DNA of 64,000 bases, from positions 36,062-100,061 of the forward strand of contig NZ_CAJXWX010000014.1 in assembly GCF_913062585.1 (NCBI RefSeq), read 5' to 3'. The notes beneath the pieces are model-generated. The model had not been told where the DNA came from. It saw nothing but the letters and a program-made list of their open reading frames with translations, and did not search any database. Positions 9,141 through 18,299 of this stretch are shown piece by piece (the stretch's first letter is position 1; each line of letters begins with the position of its first letter). A program made the translations under genes and the position numbers. The stretch is from an uncultured Sphingomonas sp. (GTDB taxonomy: Bacteria > Pseudomonadota > Alphaproteobacteria > Sphingomonadales > Sphingomonadaceae).

Positions 9141-10137
9141 GGCCAAGCTCGGCGACTGGATACAGCCCCATAAACACGGGATTTACGTGGCCCCCGCCGA
9201 TGTGTGGGTCGATCCGTCCGAGCCGGAGGCCAAGGCGCTGGTGACGCACGGCCATGCCGATCATGCGCGCGGCGGCCATGGCACGGTCTGGGCGACGCCC
9301 GAGACGCTGGCGATCATGGCGGCGCGCTATGGCCCGCAAAACGGCGTCGCGGTCGCCTATGGCGAGACGATGCGGCTGGGCGAGGTGGAGGTAGGCTTCG
9401 TGCCCGCGGGCCATGTGCTGGGATCGGCGCAGATCGTGCTCGACTATCGGGGCGAGCGGGTGGTGGTGTCGGGCGATTACAAACGCCGCGCCGACCCGAC
9501 CTGTACGCCGTTCGAGCCGGTGCCGTGCGACGTGTTCGTCACCGAGGCGACTTTCGCGCTGCCGGTCTTTCGCCACCCGGAAACGGGGGACGAGATCGAC
9601 AAGCTGATCGCGCGGCTCCACGCCAATCCGACGCGCTGCGTGCTGGTCGGTGCCTATGCGCTGGGCAAGGCGCAGCGGGTGATCGCGGAATTGCGGGTGC
9701 GCGGGCATGAGGCGCCCATCTATCTCCACGGCGCACTGGCGCGGTTATGTGCGCTCTATCAGGAATGGGGCGTCGATCTGGGCGAGCTTCGCATGGTGGC
9801 CGATACGCCCAAGGCCGAGATGGCGGGGCATGTCGTCATGTGCCCGCCCGGCGCGCTCAACGATCGCTGGTCGCGGCGGCTGCCCGACCCGATCACCGCC
9901 ATGGCCAGCGGCTGGATGCGGGTGCGCCAGCGTGCGCGGCAGAAGAATGTCGAACTGCCGCTGATCCTGTCCGACCATGCCGATTGGGACGAGCTGACCC
10001 AGACCCTGACCGAGATCGCCCCGCGTGAGGTGTGGGTGACGCATGGGCGCGAGGAGGCGCTGGTCCATTGGTGCGAGACGCGGCAGATGAAGGCGCGGGC
10101 CCTGGCGCTGGTGGGGTTTGAGGATGAGGATGATTGA
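9139..10137 (+). CDS. Ligase-associated DNA damage response exonuclease (SNM1-like MBL fold)
   Basis: A 332-residue metallo-beta-lactamase/beta-CASP nuclease. The zinc-binding HxHxDH motif is in LVTHGHADHARGGHG about 35 residues in. Later metal ligands are seen in VVVSGDYKRR and LSDHADWDEL. The start ATG 9139 gives the family opening MAKLGDWIQPHKHGIYV; the frame continues upstream but only as antisense of the helicase. Its ATG shares the tetramer CATG with the divergent helicase ATG at 9140. The expected job is 5' end processing of damaged DNA together with the helicase. Confidence 0.9.
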   Translation: MAKLGDWIQPHKHGIYVAPADVWVDPSEPEAKALVTHGHADHARGGHGTVWATPETLAIMAARYGPQNGVAVAYGETMRLGEVEVGFVPAGHVLGSAQIVLDYRGERVVVSGDYKRRADPTCTPFEPVPCDVFVTEATFALPVFRHPETGDEIDKLIARLHANPTRCVLVGAYALGKAQRVIAELRVRGHEAPIYLHGALARLCALYQEWGVDLGELRMVADTPKAEMAGHVVMCPPGALNDRWSRRLPDPITAMASGWMRVRQRARQKNVELPLILSDHADWDELTQTLTEIAPREVWVTHGREEALVHWCETRQMKARALALVGFEDEDD

Positions 10138-10150
10138 TAGGGCGGGGCGT

Positions 10151-10223
10151 GGGCTTCGACTTCGCTCAGCCTGAACGGAGATTTGTCCCTTAACCCCGTT
10201 CAGGCTGAGCGAAGTCGAAGCCC
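10151..10223. repeat. Dispersed repeat CTTCGACTTCGCTCAG, inverted pair, copy 2
   Basis: Perfect 28-base arms at 10151-10178 and 10196-10223 with a 17-base loop, filling the gap between the convergent ends of the exonuclease and mdoH. It may double as a bidirectional terminator. Confidence 0.85.
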
Positions 10224-10230
10224 AAGGGAA

Positions 10231-12030
10231 TCACGCCAAGGCCAAAGGCCGAACCGGTTCCGCCACCACCGATCCCGGCACCACGAACACGCCCTTCTTG
10301 GCCAGTCGCTCCCCCGGTCGGACCTTCGCCGTCTCCATCGCCAGCCACGGCGCCAGCAGCAGCCCCAGCGTTACCGGCGACAGCCAAGCCCCCAGCATCG
10401 GGTTCAGGAACGACACGCCGAGCAGCGCGACCCCGATCGCCAGATGCCAATAATAACGCGGCATCGCATCCGCCGCCGCCAGCCCGTCGCGCACCCGGCT
10501 CTGCGGGCTCCAGCCCGACGGCTTGCCGCGCACGATGTTGATCAGGTCGATCGTCTGGGTCAGCGCGATCACCGGCGCGGTCAGGATCGACAGCGGCACG
10601 TCCAGCGCCACCGAGGCCAGGATGCCACGCACCCCGCCATAGCTCGCCCGCCGGTCGCGATCGGCCATCGCCCAGATCATGCTGAGCAGCTTCGGCCCGA
10701 ACAACAGGACCAGCGTCACCCCCAGCACCTGCGCCGAGGTCACGGCGTGCACCGTGCGATCGTCGTCGGACAGGCTCTGCGCGATGGATGTCACGATCAG
10801 CACCAGCCAGGCGGGCGACATCAGATAGGCCGAGGCGCCGATCAGCAACTGCAACCGGCTGATCCCATGAAAGCCGCTCGCCACCAGAAGCTTCAGATGC
10901 TGGATATTGCCCTGCGCCCAGCGTCGGTCGCGCACCGCCTGGTCGATCAGGGTCGGCGGAAACTCCTCGAAACTGTCCTCGACCATCAGCATGTGCAGCC
11001 GCCAGCCGCGCCGCCGCAGCAGTGCCGCCTCGACCATGTCGTGGCTCATGATCGTACCCCCGAAGGGCGGCCGGCCGGGAAGGTCGGGCAGGCCGCAGCT
11101 TTCCGCAAAGGCCTGGATACGGATCAGCGCGTTATGGCCCCAGAAGGTTGATTCGGACCCCGACCACCAGACCAGCCCCGCCGTCGATACCGGCCCATAG
11201 AAGCGGCTGGCGAACTGCATCCAGCGCTGGAAGAAGGTCGTCGCGCCGATGATCATCGGTACGGTTTGAAGGAGTGCGATCGAGGGGCGCTGCTCCATGA
11301 TCTGCGCCATGCCGACGATCGTATTGCCGCCCATCAGGCTGTCGGCGTCGAGCATCAGCATGAAGTCATAGGCACCGCCCTGGTTGCGCACCCAGTCGGC
11401 GACATTGCCGGGCTTGCGCCCGACATTCTCGGTCCGGCGGCGATAATAGAGCGGCACCTTCAGCCAGGGGGCGAGCCGCGCCCAGGCGGCGCGCTCCTCG
11501 ACCTCGGCCGCCTCGCCCGAATCGGAGAGCACGAAAAAGGCGAAGCGATCGGCGGCCCCGGCACGGTCGATCATCGTCGCCATCCGCGCGATCCGGTCGA
11601 AGACCGCCTCGACATCCTCGTTATGCACCGGCACCAGCACCGCCGTCCGGGCAGAGGGCGGGGCGCTGCCCTTGGGCGCGGGGGTGATGCCGGGATGCGC
11701 GCCCGAAATCAGTAGGATGAAGCCGATCGCCGCCGTCACGAAGCCGAACGAGATCCAGGCGAACAGCGGAAAGAACAGCAGCAGCAACAGCGCGTCGAGC
11801 AGGCTCAACCCGTCGCTGAGCAACGCTTCCTTGACCGAAGCGGAGGCGGCGGTCGCCAGCAACCCGGTCAGCAGGATCAGCAGCAGCCGGCGCGTCAGGA
11901 TGTCGTCGGGCGACAGGTTGACGCCGGGCCGGGGATCGGGCGCGGTGTGCGGCGGGGGCGGACCATCGAACCGCTGGACCGGCATGTCCAGCGGCGCGGG
12001 CGGCGGCATGATGGCGCGGGTGTCGGTCAC
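10231..12030 (-). CDS. mdoH: Glucans biosynthesis glucosyltransferase MdoH/OpgH
   Basis: About 599 residues from the GTG at 12030, whose GTGA overlaps the mdoG stop; ATG 12009 is an alternative. It polymerises beta-glucan backbones of osmoregulated periplasmic glucans at the inner membrane. A pair of N-terminal membrane helices precedes the GT2 catalytic domain with VLVPVHNEDVEAVFDRI, MLDADSLMGG, an ED pair in MLMVEDSFEE and the processive QxxRW-like RDRRWAQGNIQH. Several C-terminal membrane helices follow. The C-terminus is shorter than in the E. coli enzyme. Translational coupling to mdoG fits a two-gene opg operon. Confidence 0.93.
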   Translation of the reverse strand: MTDTRAIMPPPAPLDMPVQRFDGPPPPHTAPDPRPGVNLSPDDILTRRLLLILLTGLLATAASASVKEALLSDGLSLLDALLLLLFFPLFAWISFGFVTAAIGFILLISGAHPGITPAPKGSAPPSARTAVLVPVHNEDVEAVFDRIARMATMIDRAGAADRFAFFVLSDSGEAAEVEERAAWARLAPWLKVPLYYRRRTENVGRKPGNVADWVRNQGGAYDFMLMLDADSLMGGNTIVGMAQIMEQRPSIALLQTVPMIIGATTFFQRWMQFASRFYGPVSTAGLVWWSGSESTFWGHNALIRIQAFAESCGLPDLPGRPPFGGTIMSHDMVEAALLRRRGWRLHMLMVEDSFEEFPPTLIDQAVRDRRWAQGNIQHLKLLVASGFHGISRLQLLIGASAYLMSPAWLVLIVTSIAQSLSDDDRTVHAVTSAQVLGVTLVLLFGPKLLSMIWAMADRDRRASYGGVRGILASVALDVPLSILTAPVIALTQTIDLINIVRGKPSGWSPQSRVRDGLAAADAMPRYYWHLAIGVALLGVSFLNPMLGAWLSPVTLGLLLAPWLAMETAKVRPGERLAKKGVFVVPGSVVAEPVRPLALA

Positions 12031-13550
12031 GGTAAGAAAACCGGCATCAGCACCGTCTCGGTCAGCGCCTTGGAACCTCGCTTCAGGAACAGGCGGACAT
12101 CGGCTGGGCCGGGTGCCTCGGGGGCGATGTCGGCGGTGACGCGCCAGCGATTCTGCTGGCCGACCACCGGATAGGCCGCCTGGGCCAGCAGCTTGCCGCG
12201 CGCCACGCCGATCTCGGCGGTGACGCCGCTCTGCCGGTCGAGCCCCGCCAGCGCCGGGCCGACAAAGTCGACCACCAGCTTGCGCGCGCCGGGTGTCGGC
12301 TCGGCACCGGGGCGTCCGGCGGCGCCGGTCCAGCTGTCGACCGCATGGGCAACGGCGGGCACGACGGTCGGGTCGGTCGACCCCCAGCTCAGCCGATAGT
12401 CGAACTGCCGCTTCTGCCCCGCCTTGGGCGCGTCGGCGGGGTTCCAGAAGGCGACGATATTGTCGACCGTCTCCGATGCGGTCGGGAAAGCATAGAGCAT
12501 CACCTGCCCCCGGCCCCAATCGCCCTGAGGCTGCACCCACAGGTTCGCGCGCCGGTCGTAAAAGGCGCCGTCGTCCTGATAATGGTCGAAATCCCGGTCG
12601 CGCTGGAGCAGGCCGAAGCCGCGCGGATTGGTGTCGGCGAAGCTGTCGAGCGTGGGGCGCGGCGGATTGACCAGCGGTCGCCACAGCCGCTCGCCCGCGC
12701 CGGTCAGCAGCGCCAGGCCATCCGAATCATGGATCTCGGGCCGCCAGTCGCTGCCCGCCGCCCGGTTGCCCTCGCCATACCAGAACATGCTGGTCGCGGG
12801 CGCGATGCCCAGCCGCTCGACATCGCGGCGGAAGAACAGGACGGCCGAGACGCGTTGCTCGACCCCGCCCGCGCCCTTCACCGACTCGATGCGATAGGCA
12901 CCGGTGACGCTGGGCCCGTCGAGCAGCGCATGGACGGTATAGGCTTGCGCGCCGGTCCGCTCGATCCAGAAATCGGTGAAGGCAGGAAATTCCTCGCGCC
13001 CATCGATGCCGGTGTCGATCGCGATACCGCGTGCCGACAGGCCGTACTGGTCCTGCGCGCCGGCGGTGCGGAAATAGGAGGCGCCCTGAAAGGCGAGCCA
13101 GTCGCTCTTGCCGTCCGCCGTCATCGCGCGGAAACCGGCGATGCCCAGCGGCGGCGCATGGCCCGCCTCGGCGGTGAACAGGCTGGTCGCGAAGGGAAGG
13201 TCGCGTGCCTGGCCGTTTTCGACGATGTGGATGCCGACCGGATTGGGGGCATAGCGGCCCAGCGGGAACAGGCGGATGCCGCCGAGCAGCGTCTTGTCGT
13301 CGCGGTAGCGGATGGTGCCCACCGCATCGTAATCGATCGCGGCGGCCGCCGCGACCTTGGCCTGGGCGCGGTAGGGCTGGCGGGCGAGCGCCTCGGCCCG
13401 GGTTTGCAGGGCCGCCCAGGAAAAGGGCCTGGCCGCGCCTAGCATCACGCCATTCGGCATGGCTTGCGCGGCGGCGCGCAGGGCGACGGTCGGGGCAAGG
13501 CCCAAGGCGGCAAAGGCCGCGACGAGTTCTCGACGATTGGCCTGTATCAT
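12027..13550 (-). CDS. mdoG: Glucan biosynthesis protein MdoG/OpgD, Tat-exported
   Basis: A 507-residue periplasmic protein needed for branching or shaping of periplasmic glucans. From ATG 13550 the N-terminus is MIQANRRELVAAFAALGLAP, a twin-arginine-type signal, as in OpgD, ending near RAAAQAMP; ATG 13562 is a four-residue longer alternative. The body shows the family features YDAVGTIRYRDDKTL near the start and a long beta-rich domain with LWVQPQGDWGRGQVMLYAFP. It overlaps mdoH by four bases. Separation of MdoG from MdoD is not possible by eye, although the Tat signal favours OpgD. Confidence 0.88.
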   Translation of the reverse strand: MIQANRRELVAAFAALGLAPTVALRAAAQAMPNGVMLGAARPFSWAALQTRAEALARQPYRAQAKVAAAAAIDYDAVGTIRYRDDKTLLGGIRLFPLGRYAPNPVGIHIVENGQARDLPFATSLFTAEAGHAPPLGIAGFRAMTADGKSDWLAFQGASYFRTAGAQDQYGLSARGIAIDTGIDGREEFPAFTDFWIERTGAQAYTVHALLDGPSVTGAYRIESVKGAGGVEQRVSAVLFFRRDVERLGIAPATSMFWYGEGNRAAGSDWRPEIHDSDGLALLTGAGERLWRPLVNPPRPTLDSFADTNPRGFGLLQRDRDFDHYQDDGAFYDRRANLWVQPQGDWGRGQVMLYAFPTASETVDNIVAFWNPADAPKAGQKRQFDYRLSWGSTDPTVVPAVAHAVDSWTGAAGRPGAEPTPGARKLVVDFVGPALAGLDRQSGVTAEIGVARGKLLAQAAYPVVGQQNRWRVTADIAPEAPGPADVRLFLKRGSKALTETVLMPVFLP

Positions 13551-13689
13551 CGGCTGCGGCATCTCCCATGGCGAACCGGACAGGCGCTGCGCGCCCGGCA
13601 TGACTGTTGCAACGCAACATGCGGCGATCGGTTGCCGGGGCGCTTTCAAATGCCGAAACGGGGCGGGGCGTTCGGGATCGCCACTTATT

Positions 13690-13890
13690 CCCTCGCCCCT
13701 CGCAAAGGGGAGAGGGTTGCGCAGACTTAGGCTTTGCGAAAGCAAAGGCTTAGTCGGAGCTGGGTGAGGGGCGTGCGCTCGCATGTGCGAGCGCGCGAGC
13801 CGATGGCTCGCTCAACCCCTCACCCAAGCTGCGCTAGCCAGCAAAGCTGGCAAGCTTCGCTAACCCTCTCCCCTATCCAGGGGAGAGGGA
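13690..13890. repeat. Nested inverted repeats between mdoG and the TlpA-like gene
   Basis: The 340-base gap contains CCCCTCGCAAAGGGGAGAGG at its left, a mirrored block ending CTCTCCCCTATCCAGGGGAG, and an inner pair (GCTGGGTGAGGGG near 13760 with CCCCTCACCCAAGC near 13817). Together they could fold into one long structure of about 200 nucleotides. No reading frame here is convincing. Confidence 0.7.
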
Positions 13891-13904
13891 AAGCAGGGGC
13901 TACC

Positions 13905-14504
13905 TCAAGCCTCGGCCAGCAATTTCCCCGCCTCGGCACCGGCCCAGTCGAACCCGCCGGTCACGCGCCAGATCTCCTTGCCGTCCGCACCGTAAAGGAT
14001 CGTGGTCGGCAGGTTCGCCTTGTAATGGACGCTCAGGGTCAGCTTGGGGTCGAGATAGATGGGCAGTGCGCCCAGCGTCTTGCCCGCGAGGAAGGGCTTC
14101 ACCTTCGTCGCATCGTCCTGCGCCACCGCGATCACCGCGATCTTGCCCTTCAACCGATCCGCCGTCGCGGCAAGCGTCGGCATCTCGGCGATGCACGGCC
14201 CGCACCAGGTGGCCCAGAGATTGACCAGCACCGGCTTGCCCCGGAAATCGGCGAGGCTGGCGGGCTTGCCGTCCAGCGTGGTGAAGCCCAGCGTCGGGGC
14301 GGCCTCGCCCTTGTGGCTGCGGTCGACGGCACCGGCCGGCTTGGGGGCTTCGGTCGCGGGGGTGGTGGCCTCGCCGCTGGTCACTTCGCCGCTTGAAACT
14401 TCCCCGCTGGTGGTGTTGGCGGCTTGCTCCGGGGCGGGGCTTTGCTTATCGCACCCGGCGACCATCAGCCCCAGGAGACAGGCGATCACGGTACGCGACG
14501 ACAT
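13905..14504 (-). CDS. TlpA/ResA-like thioredoxin-fold lipoprotein
   Basis: A 199-residue exported redox protein from ATG 14504. The N-terminus [18 protein letters not shown] is a lipoprotein signal with lipobox VAGC (Cys18). A Ser/Thr/Glu-rich linker with repeated SGEV units at about residues 33-50 precedes the thioredoxin fold. The catalytic site is WATWCGPC in [18 protein letters not shown], followed by the cis-proline region [13 protein letters not shown]. It likely reduces or oxidises periplasmic disulfides, for example in cytochrome c maturation, but no ccm gene is near. It is divergent from argH with overlapping start codons. Confidence 0.88.
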   Translation of the reverse strand: MSSRTVIACLLGLMVAGCDKQSPAPEQAANTTSGEVSSGEVTSGEATTPATEAPKPAGAVDRSHKGEAAPTLGFTTLDGKPASLADFRGKPVLVNLWATWCGPCIAEMPTLAATADRLKGKIAVIAVAQDDATKVKPFLAGKTLGALPIYLDPKLTLSVHYKANLPTTILYGADGKEIWRVTGGFDWAGAEAGKLLAEA

Positions 14505-15888
14505 GGGCGGCTCCAACGCAATGTGGGGCGGGCGCTTCGCAGAAGGTCCCGCCGCGGTGATGCGCGAGATAAACGCGTCCATCCCCTTCGACAAGCGACT
14601 GTGGAAACAGGACATCGCCGGATCGAAAGCGCATGTCGCCATGCTGGGCAAACAGGGCATCGTCTCGGCCGAGGACGCCGCGACGATTTCCGCCGGGCTG
14701 GACAAGGTGGCCGAGGATTATGCCGCGAACGGCGTGGCCGAGGACCTGACCCTCGAAGACATCCATATGCAGACCGAGGCGAAGCTGGCCGCACTGATCG
14801 GCCCGGTCGCGGGACGTCTGCACACCGCACGGTCGCGCAACGACCAGGTGGCGACCGATTTCCGCCTGTGGGTGCGCGACGCGATCGACGAGACGCTGAC
14901 TGCATTGGGTGCCCTGCGCGAGGCGTTGCTGACCCGCGCCGAGGATCATGCCGACAGCGTGATGCCCGGCTTCACCCATCTTCAGTCCGCGCAGCCGGTG
15001 ACTTTGGGCCATCACCTGATGGCCTATCACGAGATGATCGTGCGCGACGCCAGCCGCTTTGCCGATGCGCGGGCGCGGATGAACCAGTGTCCGCTGGGCT
15101 CGGCGGCGCTGGCGGGGACGGGCTTCCCGGTCGACCGCCACATGACGGCCGAGGCGCTGGGCTTCGACGCGCCGACGCGCAACTCGCTCGATGCGGTCAG
15201 CGACCGGGACTTCGCGATCGACTATCTGCAGGCGGCGACCAACTGCTCGCTGCATCTGTCGCGGCTGGCGGAAGAGTTCGTGCTCTGGGCGTCGCAGCCC
15301 TTCGGCTTCGTGGCGCTGTCCGACCAGTGGTCGACCGGCAGCTCGATCATGCCGCAGAAGCGCAACCCGGACGCGGCCGAGCTGGTGCGCGGCCATGCCG
15401 GGCGGATCATGGGCTGCATGACCAGCCTGATGGTCACGATGAAGGGCCTGCCGCTCGCCTATTCCAAGGACATGCAGGACGACAAGCCGCCGGTGTTCGA
15501 GGCGCACGACCTGCTGGCGCTGTCGATCGCGGCGATGACCGGCATGGTTGAGAGTGCGACTTTCCGGACGGAGCGGATGCGCGCGGTCGCGGAGGCAGGC
15601 TTCTCGACCGCGACCGATCTGGCCGACTGGCTGGTGCGCGTCGGCGGCGTCCCCTTCCGCGAGGCGCACCACATTACCGGGCGCGCGGTGAAACTGGCCG
15701 AGGAGAAGGGCGTGATGCTGCACCAGCTGTCCATCGACGACCTGACCGGCATCGACGCGCGGATCAACGACAGCATCTATGATGTCCTGTCGGTCGATGC
15801 CTCGGTCGCCAGCCGGATCAGCTTCGGCGGCACCGCGCCCGCCAATGTCCGCGCCGCCATCGCGACCGCGCGGGGCTTGCGGGCATGA
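14503..15888 (+). CDS. argH: Argininosuccinate lyase
   Basis: The last step of arginine synthesis, splitting argininosuccinate into arginine and fumarate. 461 residues from ATG 14503 ([12 protein letters not shown]); the ATG at 14521 (MWGGRF) is an equally plausible start. The fumarase/aspartase-superfamily signature [12 protein letters not shown] is present around residue 285, and [13 protein letters not shown] and [16 protein letters not shown] are the other conserved active-site blocks. Full length for the family. Its stop overlaps the lptM start by four bases (ATGA), and lysA follows, so this is an argH-lptM-lysA operon. Confidence 0.97.
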   Translation: MGGSNAMWGGRFAEGPAAVMREINASIPFDKRLWKQDIAGSKAHVAMLGKQGIVSAEDAATISAGLDKVAEDYAANGVAEDLTLEDIHMQTEAKLAALIGPVAGRLHTARSRNDQVATDFRLWVRDAIDETLTALGALREALLTRAEDHADSVMPGFTHLQSAQPVTLGHHLMAYHEMIVRDASRFADARARMNQCPLGSAALAGTGFPVDRHMTAEALGFDAPTRNSLDAVSDRDFAIDYLQAATNCSLHLSRLAEEFVLWASQPFGFVALSDQWSTGSSIMPQKRNPDAAELVRGHAGRIMGCMTSLMVTMKGLPLAYSKDMQDDKPPVFEAHDLLALSIAAMTGMVESATFRTERMRAVAEAGFSTATDLADWLVRVGGVPFREAHHITGRAVKLAEEKGVMLHQLSIDDLTGIDARINDSIYDVLSVDASVASRISFGGTAPANVRAAIATARGLRA

Positions 15889-16121
15889 AGCCCGCCATCG
15901 CCCTGCTGGTCGCACTGGCGCTGACCGGTTGCGGTGCCGCCAACCGGCTGCAACCGGCCAAGGGCGAGAGCCTGCCCGTGGCACCGCGCGGCGCGACCGC
16001 CACTCCGACGCCGCAGCAATTGCTGACGGCCACCCCCCAACAACGCCCGCAGCGCTCCGACGAACTGATGACCCAGTCGCAGGACCGGCGCTCGGACGAA
16101 TTTGATTTGCCCCCCCGCTGA
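15885..16121 (+). CDS. lptM: Small lipoprotein, LptM-like
   Basis: A 78-residue lipoprotein with signal [17 protein letters not shown], lipobox LTGC (Cys16), and a Pro/Gln-rich tail. The family is recognised mostly by size, lipobox and position: it sits between argH and lysA in many alphaproteobacteria. LptM assists oxidative maturation of the LptD translocon at the outer membrane in E. coli; that this homologue does so is inference. It is coupled on both sides, with ATGA overlap with argH and TGATG overlap with lysA. Confidence 0.75.
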   Translation: MKPAIALLVALALTGCGAANRLQPAKGESLPVAPRGATATPTPQQLLTATPQQRPQRSDELMTQSQDRRSDEFDLPPR

Positions 16122-17383
16122 TGGACCATTTTCATTTCTCGAACGGCGAACTCCATGTGGAGGATGTGCCCGTATCCCGGATCGCGGCGGAGGTCGGTAC
16201 GCCGGTCTATATCTATTCCGCCTCGACCTTCCGTCGTCATGCGCAGGTGTTCCGCGAAGGGCTGAGCGCCCTGCCGCGCGTCCACCTGGCCTATGCGATC
16301 AAGGCGAACCCGAACATCGCCGTGCTGCGCGTGCTGGCGGACGAGGGATATGGCGCGGACGTCGTATCGGTCGGCGAGATGCGCCGTGCGCTGGCGGCGG
16401 GCATGAAGGCGGAGGACATCGTCTTCTCCGGCGTCGGCAAGACGCGCGCCGAACTGATCGCCGCACTGGAGGCCGGGATCGGCCAGTTCAACCTGGAGCT
16501 GGAGGAAGAGGGCGCGGTCCTTGCCGAGCTGGCGCATGAGCGTGGCCTCGTCGCGCCTGCCACGTTGCGGGTGAACCCGGACGTGGATGCGGGCACCCAC
16601 GCCAAGATCTCCACGGGCCGCAAGGAGAACAAGTTCGGCGTGCCGATCGACCAGGCGCTCGGCATGTTCGACCGTCTGGCGGGCCTGCCCGGCATCGACC
16701 TGAAGGGTGTCGCCTGCCACATCGGCAGCCAGCTGGGCGACCTTGCCCCGCTGGAGGCCGCGTATAAGCGCGTCGGCGAGCTGGTCGCCGAGCTGCGCGG
16801 GGCGGGGCACCGTATCACCCGCGTCGACCTGGGCGGTGGCCTGGGCGTGCCGTACAAGCCGGGCGACGTGATGCCCGCCCCCGCCGCTTATGGCGAGATG
16901 GTGGCGCGCGTGACCAAGGACTGGGATGTCGAGCTGATGTTCGAGCCCGGCCGGGTGATCGCGGGCAATTCCGGGATCCTGGCGACCGAAGTCGTCTGGG
17001 TGAAGCCCGGCGTCGCCAATCCCTACGTCATCGTCGATGCGGCGATGAACGACCTGATGCGGCCCGCGCTGTATGACGCCTATCACGATTTCGTCGCGGT
17101 GAAGCCGACCGGCGAGCGGATGATGGCGAATATCGCAGGTCCCGTGTGCGAGACCGGCGACACCTTTGCGATGAACCGCGAGATCGACGCGGTGCAGTCG
17201 GGCGACCTGGCGGTGTTCCGCACGGCGGGCGCATATGGTGCGACCATGGCGTCGACCTATAACAGCCGCCCGCTGGTGCCCGAGGTGATGGTCGAGGGCG
17301 ACCGCTTCGCCATCGTCGCCGACCGCATCGCCGCCGAGACGATCATCGCCGCCGAGCGCGTGCCGGAGTGGCTGAAGAAGTGA
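16121..17383 (+). CDS. lysA: Diaminopimelate decarboxylase
   Basis: The final step of lysine synthesis, a fold-III PLP enzyme converting meso-diaminopimelate to lysine. 420 residues, the usual length. The PLP lysine lies in LAYAIKANPN (K61). GVACHIGSQLGD, the phosphate-binding DLGGGLGVPY and the catalytic cysteine in GPVCETGDTF are all visible. The start ATG overlaps the lptM stop by one base. Third gene of the argH-lptM-lysA operon. Confidence 0.97.
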   Translation: MDHFHFSNGELHVEDVPVSRIAAEVGTPVYIYSASTFRRHAQVFREGLSALPRVHLAYAIKANPNIAVLRVLADEGYGADVVSVGEMRRALAAGMKAEDIVFSGVGKTRAELIAALEAGIGQFNLELEEEGAVLAELAHERGLVAPATLRVNPDVDAGTHAKISTGRKENKFGVPIDQALGMFDRLAGLPGIDLKGVACHIGSQLGDLAPLEAAYKRVGELVAELRGAGHRITRVDLGGGLGVPYKPGDVMPAPAAYGEMVARVTKDWDVELMFEPGRVIAGNSGILATEVVWVKPGVANPYVIVDAAMNDLMRPALYDAYHDFVAVKPTGERMMANIAGPVCETGDTFAMNREIDAVQSGDLAVFRTAGAYGATMASTYNSRPLVPEVMVEGDRFAIVADRIAAETIIAAERVPEWLKK

Positions 17384-17415
17384 ACCTGACGGCCCCATTC
17401 CTCCCCATCGGCGAT

Positions 17416-17502
17416 GGGGAGGGGGACCGCGTCCGCAGGGCGTGGTGGAGGGGCAGGGGACATTTGCCCCTCCGCCACCGCTTCGCGGCGGTCCCCCTCC
17501 CC
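17416..17502. repeat. Nested inverted repeat downstream of lysA
   Basis: Outer arms 17416-17430 and 17488-17502 are 15-base perfect reverse complements (GGGGAGGGGGACCGC). An inner pair GGTGGAGGGGCA / TGCCCCTCCGCCACC lies between them. It probably folds at the end of the argH-lptM-lysA transcript. Confidence 0.75.
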
Positions 17503-17525
17503 AAGCATAGGTTGGGGAGGATTTG

Positions 17526-18299
17526 GTGAGCCTCGCCAGCCTGCCCTTGTTCGTCCGGCTGGGCGGTCGCCCGGTGATCCTGCTGGGCGAGGGCGAACCC
17601 GCCGATGCCAAGCGCCGTCTGCTCGATCGGGCGGGAGCGCATGTCGTGGGCGAGGAGGCGGAGGCCGCGCTCGCCATCGTCGCGATCGAGGAGGAGGAAG
17701 AGGCGCAAGCCGCCATCGCCCGGCTGAAGGCGCGCGGGATATTGGTCAACGCGGTCGACCGTCCGGCGGCCTGCGATTTCACCCTGCCCGCCATCGTCGA
17801 GCGCGGGCCGGTGATCGTCGCGATCGGCACCGGCGGCGTGTCGGCGGGGCTGGCGGCGGCGCTGCGCCAGCGGCTGGAGACGTTGCTCCCCGCCGGACTG
17901 GGCGCGCTGGCCGAGGGGCTGTACGCCGCCCGCGCCGCCCTGCGCGCGCGCTTCCCCGACGGGGCGGAGCGGCGGCGGGCGATCGGAGCGGCGCTGTCGC
18001 CCGGCGGTGCGCTCGATCCGCTGGTGAAGGACAGCGATGTCGCGGACTGGCTGGCCAGTGCCGAGCGTCCGGCGGCCAATGTCGCGGCCTTTGTCCTTGC
18101 CTCGCCCGATCCCGACGACCTGACCCTGCGCCAGGCACGCGCGCTGGCGGCGGCGGACCGGGTCTATCACCGCGCCGACGTGCCGCCCGCAATCCTGGAC
18201 CGCGCGCGCGCCGATGCGGTGCGAATCGAAAGCGAGGCGCTGCCCATGGAACCGGGCGAGGGGCAAATCGTCGACCTGACCATGGACGCGCGCGCATGA
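17526..18299 (+). CDS. Siroheme synthase N-terminal domain protein (precorrin-2 dehydrogenase/ferrochelatase-like) with SUMT remnant
   Basis: 257 residues from GTG 17526, five bases after a GGAGGA site. The N-terminal Rossmann part (LFVRLGGRPVILLGEGEPAD) and the central TGGVSAGLAAALRQRLETLL match the CysG N-terminal/Met8p family, which oxidises precorrin-2 to sirohydrochlorin and inserts iron. After about residue 185 a stretch AFVLASPDPDDLTLRQARAL followed by AAADRVYH resembles only the first strand-helix of the uroporphyrinogen methyltransferase domain and then stops. So it looks like CysG with most of its methylase domain lost. Whether both N-terminal activities survive is unknown. It overlaps the transporter gene by four bases. 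Confidence 0.82.
   Translation: MSLASLPLFVRLGGRPVILLGEGEPADAKRRLLDRAGAHVVGEEAEAALAIVAIEEEEEAQAAIARLKARGILVNAVDRPAACDFTLPAIVERGPVIVAIGTGGVSAGLAAALRQRLETLLPAGLGALAEGLYAARAALRARFPDGAERRRAIGAALSPGGALDPLVKDSDVADWLASAERPAANVAAFVLASPDPDDLTLRQARALAAADRVYHRADVPPAILDRARADAVRIESEALPMEPGEGQIVDLTMDARA

Noticed and set aside
12031..12684. N-terminal extension of the mdoH frame
   Set aside because: The extension is antisense-free but overlaps mdoG in another frame and is low-complexity; the GTG at 12030 coupled to the mdoG stop gives the normal family start.
13690..13890. Insertion sequence or CRISPR array
   Set aside because: Repeats are inverted and nested, not direct with unique spacers, and there is no transposase or cas gene in the window.
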